NCBI GenBank assembly: GCA_035048495.1
Contig: JASUTR010000049.1
Coordinates: 124,001 to 188,000 of the forward strand
Reading direction: 5' to 3'
From: Euptelea pleiosperma
Lineage: Eukaryota > Streptophyta > Magnoliopsida > Ranunculales > Eupteleaceae
Length of the DNA stretch: 64,000 bases
Numbering within the stretch: the first letter of the stretch is position 1; each line of letters opens with the position of its first letter. Positions 57,375 through 64,000 of the stretch are shown here, in pieces. The translations under genes and the position numbers were made by a program. The notes beneath the pieces were generated by a model, which had not been told where the DNA came from, ran no database searches, and was given only the letters and a program-made list of their open reading frames with translations.

Positions 57375-60300
57375 CACTTCAAATGTGTCGAAACAATAGT
57401 AATGGAAGAATTCGAGTATAATTACAAGGTTCGGTTGCGAAAAAGTCACAAGTTATAGGCTTCGGAATGTAACACACAAACTGAGTCCAATTTGAGACGT
57501 TGACGCACGGAAGGAGCTAACTTGTTTGGACAGTCATAAATCTTGTTCCAACACTTCAAATTTGTTGAAACAATTGTAATGGAAGAATTCGAGTCTAATT
57601 ACGAGGTCCGGTTGCGAAAAAGTCACAAGTTATAGGCTTCGGAATGTAGCACACAAACTGAGTCCAATATGAGACGTTGACGCACGGATGGAGCTAACTT
57701 GTTTCGACTGTCCCGAATATTGTTCCAACACTTCAAATGTGCTGTAACAATAGTAATAGAAGAATTCGAGTTTAATTACGAGGTCCGGTTGCGAAAAAGT
57801 CACAAGTTATAGGCTTCAGAATGTAACACACAAACTGAGTCCAATTTGGGACGTTGACGCACGGATGGAGCTAACTTGTTTCGCCTATCGCGAATCTTGT
57901 TCCAATACTTCAAATGTGTTGAAACAATAATAATGGAAGAGTTTGAGTCCAATTACGAGGTCCGATTGCGAAAAAGTCACCAGTTATAGGCTTCGGAATG
58001 TAACACAAAAAATGAGTCCAATTTGAGACGTTGACGCACGGATGGAGCTAACTTGTTTTGACTGCTACGAATCTTGTTTCAACACTTCAAATGTGTTGCA
58101 ACAATAGTAATGGAAGAGTTTGAGTCCAATTACGAGGTCCGGTTGCGAAAAAGTCACAAGTTATAGGCTTCGGAATGTAACACACAAACTGAATCCAATT
58201 TGAGACGTTGACGCACGGATGGAGCTAACTTATTTCGCCTATCCCGAATCTTGTTCCAATACTTCAAATGTGTTGAAACAATAATAATGGAAGAGTTTGA
58301 GTTCAATTACGAGGTCCGATTGCGAAAAAGTCACAAGTTATAGGCTTCCGAATGTAACACACAAACTGAGTCCAATTTGAGACGTTGACGCACGGATGGG
58401 GCTAACTTGTTTCGCCTAACCCGAATCTTGTTCCAATAATTCAAATGTGTTGAAACAATAATAATGGAAGAGTTTGAGTTCAATTATGAGGTCCGATTGC
58501 GAAAAAGTCACAAGTTATAGGCTTCGGAATGTAACACACAAACTGAGTCCAATTTGAGACGTTGACGCACGGATGGAGCTAACTTGTTTCGCCTATCCCG
58601 AATCTTGTTCCAATACTTTAAAAGTGTTGAAACAATAATAATGGAAGAGTTTGAGTTCAATTACGAGGTCCGATTGCGAAAAAGTCACAAGTTATAGGCT
58701 TCGGAATGTAACACACAAACTAAGTCCAATTTGAGACGTTGACGCACGGATGGAGCTAACTTGTTTCGACTGTCCCGAATCTTGTTCCAACACTTCAAAT
58801 GTGTCGAAACAATAGTAATGGAAGAATTCGAGTATAATTACAAGGTTCGGTTGCGAAAAAGTCACAAGTTATAGGCTTCGGAATGTAACACACAAACTGA
58901 GTCCAATTTGAGACGTTGACGCACGGATGGAGCTAACTTGTTTCGCCTATCCCGAATCTTGTTCCAATACTTCAAATGTGTTGAAACAATTATAATGGAA
59001 GAGTTTGAGTTCAATTACGAGGTCCGATTGCGAAAAAGTCACAAGTTATAGGCTTCGGAATGTAACACACAAACTGAGTCCAATTTGAGACGTTGAAGCA
59101 CGGATGGAGCTAACTTGTTTCGACAGTCATAAATCTTGTTCAAACACTTGAAATTTGTTGAAACAATTGTAATGGAAGAATTTGAGTCTAATTACGAGGT
59201 CCGGTTGCGAAAAAGTCACAAGTTATAGGCTTCGGAATGTAACACACAAACTGAGTCCAATTTGAGACGTTGACGCACGGAAGGAGCTAACTTGTTTGGA
59301 CAGTCATAAATCTTGTTCCAACACTTCAAATTTGTTGAAACAATTGTAATGGAAGAATTCGAGTCTAATTACGAGGTCCGGTTGCGAAAAAGTCACAAGT
59401 TATAGGCTTCGGAATGTAGCACACAAACTGAGTCCAATATGAGACGTTGACGCACGGATGGAGCTAACTTGTTTCGACTGTCCCGAATATTGTTCCAACA
59501 CTTCAAATGTGCTGTAACAATAGTAATAGAAGAATTCGAGTTTAATTACGAGGTCCGGTTGCGAAAAAGTCACAAGTTATAGGCTTCAGAATGTAACACA
59601 CAAACTGAGTCCAATTTGGGACGTTGACGCACGGATGGAGCTAACTTGTTTCGCCTATCGCGAATCTTGTTCCAATACTTCAAATGTGTTGAAACAATAA
59701 TAATGGAAGAGTTTGAGTCCAATTACGAGGTCCGATTGCGAAAAAGTCACCAGTTATAGGCTTCGGAATGTAACACAAAAAATGAGTCCAATTTGAGACG
59801 TTGACGCACGGATGGAGCTAACTTGTTTTGACTGCTACGAATCTTGTTTCAACACTTCAAATGTGTTGCAACAATAGTAATGGAAGAGTTTGAGTCGAAT
59901 TACGAGGTCCGGTTGCGAAAAAGTCACAAGTTATAGGCTTCGGAATGTAACACACAAACTGAATCCAATTTGAGACGTTGACGCACGGATGGAGCTAACT
60001 TATTTCGCCTATCCCGAATCTTGTTCCAATACTTCAAATGTGTTGAAACAATAATAATGGAAGAGTTTGAGTTCAATTACGAGGTCCGATTGCGAAAAAG
60101 TCACAAGTTATAGGCTTCGGAATGTAACACACAAACTGAGTCCAATTTGAGACGTTGACGCACGGATGGGGCTAACTTGTTTCGCCTAACCCGAATCTTG
60201 TTCCAATAATTCAAATGTGTTGAAACAATAATAATGGAAGAGTTTGAGTTCAATTATGAGGTCCGATTGCGAAAAAGTCACAAGTTATAGGCTTCGGAAT

Positions 60301-62159
60301 GTAACACACAAACTGAGTCCAATTTGAGACGTTGACGCACGGATGGAGCTAACTTGTTTCGCCTATCCCGAATCTTGTTCCAATACTTTAAATGTGTTGA
60401 AACAATAATAATGGAAGAGTTTGAGTTCAATTACGAGGTCCGATTGCGAAAAAGTCACAAGTTATAGGCTTCGGAATGTAACACACAAACTGAGTCCAAT
60501 TTGAGACGTTGACGCACGGATGGAGCTAACTTGTTTCGACTGTCCCGAATCTTGTTCCAACACTTCAAATGTGTCGAAACAATAGTAATGGAAGAATTCG
60601 AGTATAATTACAAGGTTCGGTTGCGAAAAAGTCACAAGTTATAGGCTTCGGAATGTAACACACAAACTGAGTCCAATTTGAGACATTGACACACGGATGG
60701 AGCTAACTTGTTTTGACTGTCACGAATCTTGTTTCAACACTTCAAATGTGATGCAACAATAGTAATGGAAGAGTTTGAGTCCAATTACGAGGTCCGGTTG
60801 CGAAAAAGTCACAAGTTATAGGCTTCGGAATGTAACACACAAACTGAGTCCAATTTGAGACGTTGATGCACGGAAGGGGCTAACTTGTTTCGACAGTAAT
60901 AAATCTTGTTCAAACACTTCAAATTTGTTGAAACAATAGTAATGGAAGAATTCGAGTCTAATTACGAGGTTCGGTTGCGAAAAAGTCACAAGTTATAGGC
61001 TTCGGAATGTAACATACAAACTGAGTCCAATTTGAGACGTTGACGCACGGATGGAGCTAACTTGTTTCGACAGTGATAAATCTTGTTCCAACACTTCAAT
61101 TGTGTTGAAACAATTGTAATGGAAGAATTCGAGTCTAATTACGAGGTCCGGTTGCGAAAAAGTCACAAGTTATAGGCTTCGGAATGTAACACACAAACTG
61201 AGTCTAATTTTAGACGTTCACGCACGGATGGAGCTAACTTGTTTCGACTGTCCCGAATCTTGTTCCAACACTTCAAATGCGTTGAAACAATAATAATGGA
61301 AGAGTTTGAGTCCAATTACGAGGTCCGATTGCGAAAAAGTCACAAGTTATAGGCTTCGGAATGTAACACACAAACTGAGTCCAATTTGAGTCGTTGACGC
61401 ACGGATGGAGCTAACTTGTTTTGACTGCTACGAATCTTGTTTCACCACTTCAAATGTGTTGCAACAATAGTAATGGAAGAGTTTGAGTCCAATTACGAGG
61501 TCCGGTTGCGAAAAAGTCACAAGTTATAGGCTTCGGAATGTAACACACAAACTGAATCCAATTTGAGACGTTGACGCACGGATGGAGCTAACTTGTTTCG
61601 CCTATCCCGAATCTTGTTCCAATACTTTAAATGTGTTGAAACAATAATAATGGAAGAGTTTGAGTTCAATTACGAGGTCCGATTGCGAAAAAGTTATAGG
61701 CTTCGGAATGTAACACACAAACTGAGTCCAATTTGAGACGTTGAAGCACGGATGGAGCTAACTTGTTTCGACAGTCATAAATCTTGTTCAAACACTTCAA
61801 ATTTGTTGAAACAATTGTAATGGAAGAATTCGAGTCTAATTACGAGGTCCGGTTGCGAAAAAGTCACAAGTTATAGGCTTCGGAATGTAACACACAAACT
61901 GAGTCCAATTTGAGACGTTGACGCACGGAAGGAGCTAACTTGTTTGGACAGTCATAAATCTTGTTCCAACACTTCAAATTTGTTGAAACAATTGTAATGG
62001 AAGAATTCGAGTCTAATTACGAGGTCCGGTTGCGAAAAAGTCACAAGTTATAGGCTTCGGAATGTAGCACACAAACTGAGTCCAATATGAGACGTTGACG
62101 CACGGATGGAGCTAACTTGTTTCGACTGTCCCGAATATTGTTCCAACACTTCAAATGTG
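57375..62159 (+). repeat. Satellite: 10-mer sub-repeat and HOR fragment
   Basis: After a hybrid m19 (57360), m12 (57537) to m20 (58953) are followed by m11 (59130) and m12 to m19 (60546), then m5 (60723) to m13 (62132). The m13 marker recurs 1,770 bp apart (57714 and 59484), the same 10-mer period and the same m20-to-m11 join as at 21392. The section from 60723 matches 51356 onward at offset 9,367. Confidence 0.83.
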
Positions 62160-64000
62160 CTGTAACAATAGTAATAGGAAGAATTCGAGTTAATTACGAG
62201 GTCCGGTTGCGAAAAAGTCACAAGTTATAGGCTTCAGAATGTAACACACAAACTGAGTCCAATTTGGGACGTTGACGCACGGATGGAGCTAACTTGTTTC
62301 GCCTATCGCGAATCTTGTTCCAATACTTCAAATGTGTTGAAACAATAATAATGGAAGAGTTTGAGTCCAATTACGAGGTCCGATTGCGAAAAAGTCACAA
62401 GTTATAGGCTTCGGAATGTAACACACAAACTGAGTCCAATTTGAGACGTTGACGCACGGATGGAGCTAACTTGTTTTGACTGCTACGAATCTTGTTTCAA
62501 CACTTCAAATGTGTTGCAACAATAGTAATGGAAGAGTTTGAGTCAATTACGAGGTCCGGTTGCGAAAAAGTCACAAGTTATAGGCTTCGGAATGTAACAC
62601 ACAAACTGAGTCCAATTTGAGACGTTGACGCACGGATGGAGCTAACTTGTTTCGCCTATCCCGAATCTTGTTCCAATACTTCAAATGTGTTGAAACAATA
62701 ATAATGGAAGAGTTTGAGTTCAATTACGAGGTCCGATTGCGAAAAAGTCACAAGTTATAGGCTTCGGAATGTAACACACAAACTGAGTCCAATTTGAGAC
62801 GTTGACGCACGGATGGGCTAACTTGTTTCGCCTAACCCGAATCTTGTTCCAATACTTCAAATGTGTTGAAACAATAATAATGGAAGAGTTTGAGTTCAAT
62901 TACGAGGTCCGATTGCGAAAAAGTCACAAGTTATAGGCTTCGGAATGTAACACACAAACTGAGTCCAATTTGAGACGTTGACGCACGGATGGAGCTAACT
63001 TGTTTCGCCTATCCCGAATCTTGTTCAACACTTCAAATGTGTTGAAACAATAGTAATGGAAGAGTTTGAGTCAATTACGAGGTCCGATTGCGAAAAAGTC
63101 ACAAGTTATAGGCTTCGGAATGTAACACACAAACTGAGTCCAATTTGAGACGTTGACGCACGGATGGAGCTAACTTGTTTCGACTGTCCCGAATCTTGTT
63201 CCAATACTTCAAATGTGTTGAAACAATAGTAATGGAAGAGTTTGAGTCAATTACGAGGTCGATTGCGAAAAAGTCACAAGTTATAGGCTTCGGAATGTAA
63301 CACACAAACTGAGTCCAATTTGAGACGTTGACGCACGGATGGAGCTAACTTGTTTCGCCTATCCCGAATCTTGTTCCAATACTTCAAATGTGTTGAAACA
63401 ATAATAATGGAAGAGTTTGAGTTCAATTACGAGGTCCGATTGCGAAAAAGTCACAAGTTATAGGCTTCGGAATGTAACACACAAACTGAGTCCAATTTGA
63501 GACGTTGACGCACGGATGGAGCTAACTTGTTTCGCCTATCCCGAATCTTGTTCCAATACTTCAAATGTGTTGAAACAATAATAATGGAAGAGTTTGAGTT
63601 CAATTACGAGGTCCGATTGCGAAAAAGTCACAAGTTATAGGCTTCGGAATGTAACACACAAACTGAGTCCAATTTGAGACGTTGACGCACGGATGGAGCT
63701 AACTTGTTTCGACTGTCCCGAATCTTGTTCCAACACTTCAAATGTGCTGAAACAATAGTAATGGAAGAATTCGAGTTAATTACGAGGTCCGGTTGCGAAA
63801 AAGTCACAAGTTATAGGCTTCGGAATGTAACACACAAACTGAGTCCAATTTGAGACGTTGACGCACGGATGGAGCTAACTTGTTTCGACTGTCCCGAATC
63901 TTGTTCCAACACTTCAAATGTGTTGAAACAATAGTAATGGAAGAATTTGAGTCTAATTACGAGGTCCGGTTGCGAAAAAGTCACAAGTTATAGGCTTCGG
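62160..64000 (+). repeat. Anomalous consensus-like satellite segment at the window end
   Basis: The clean m-type order stops at m13 (62132). From there, odd indels occur at polymorphic sites: AATAGGAAGAATTCGAGTTAATT, GAGTCAATTACG (62541, 63069, 63245), GATGGGCTAAC (62815; between GGAGCT and GGGGCT), TTGTTCAACAC (63022), GAGGTCGATTGCG (one C lost) and GTGCTGAAAC (63746; between GCTGTAAC and GTTGAAAC). The stretch holds a reverse-strand frame of 68 codons, made possible only by these indels. It resembles 22100-23175 and may be a collapsed or poorly polished sequence. Confidence 0.65.

Larger units (their letters stand above)
43518..64000 (+). repeat. 177-bp satellite array, right arm
   Basis: Same monomer, orientation and m-types as the left arm, about 116 copies. 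The phase continues across the insertion: the interrupted m13 lacks only its last 59 bases on the left and these follow on the right, with m14 starting at 43582. Order is more rearranged than on the left; no complete m1-m25 unit is present. No gene or other feature is seen within it. Confidence 0.97.

Noticed and set aside
63099..63305. Reverse-strand frame of 68 codons in the satellite
   Set aside because: Same satellite sequence, opened by one-base losses (GAGTCAATTACG, GAGGTCGATTG) in the consensus-like segment.

Overview
The window is plant pericentromeric or centromeric DNA. About 56 kb of the 64 kb is a tandem satellite of 177-bp monomers, all in one orientation. One 8,223-bp LTR retrotransposon (35295-43517) interrupts it. 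The satellite size, the TG...CA element with a 5-bp target-site duplication, and a gag-like protein resembling plant Ty3/gypsy (Athila/Tat-type) Gag tails all point to a flowering plant. I do not recognise the satellite as one from a named species. There are no host genes, tRNAs, rRNAs, CRISPR arrays or bacterial features.

Satellite layout. I read the array monomer by monomer, taking the CG of the junction before AATCTTG as base 1. Monomer types recur in a fixed order, giving a higher-order repeat (HOR) of 25 distinguishable monomers (m1-m25, 4,418-4,419 bp). It is intact at 13440-17858 and, in another register, at 27226-31643. A 24-mer derivative lies at 1595-5835. Elsewhere the order is broken by deletions, hybrid monomers and block duplications. 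One monomer type, m10, carries a 7-bp deletion (170 bp long), which makes it a good marker; I find 12 copies. A 34-monomer block is present twice at 9,360-bp spacing. The retrotransposon sits in one copy and the other copy is an uninterrupted empty site, so the insertion postdates the duplication.

Two stretches (about 22100-23175 and 62160-64000) look different. They carry single-base indels and mixed variants exactly where monomer types disagree, and they hold the only satellite reading frames above 60 codons. They look like averaged consensus sequence and may be assembly artefacts.

Retrotransposon. The 5' end starts TGATATTCGC after CACAC. A long 3' LTR (40840-43517) ends CTTTCA before the second CACAC. 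Only the first 267 bp of that LTR is present at the 5' end, where it is identical; the sequences then diverge abruptly. The interior carries one ORF (37020-38861, 613 aa) that looks like a rearranged Gag C-terminal region. No protease, reverse transcriptase, RNase H or integrase is visible, so the element is non-autonomous and would depend on proteins from a relative. The 3' LTR carries a perfect 26-bp palindrome just before a TATA box, three near-identical hairpins, a TTC microsatellite and long pyrimidine tracts.

I found no new defence or enzymatic system. What merits attention is the 25-mer HOR, the conserved dyad inside the monomer, the asymmetric LTRs with their palindrome-TATA arrangement, and the suspected consensus artefacts.
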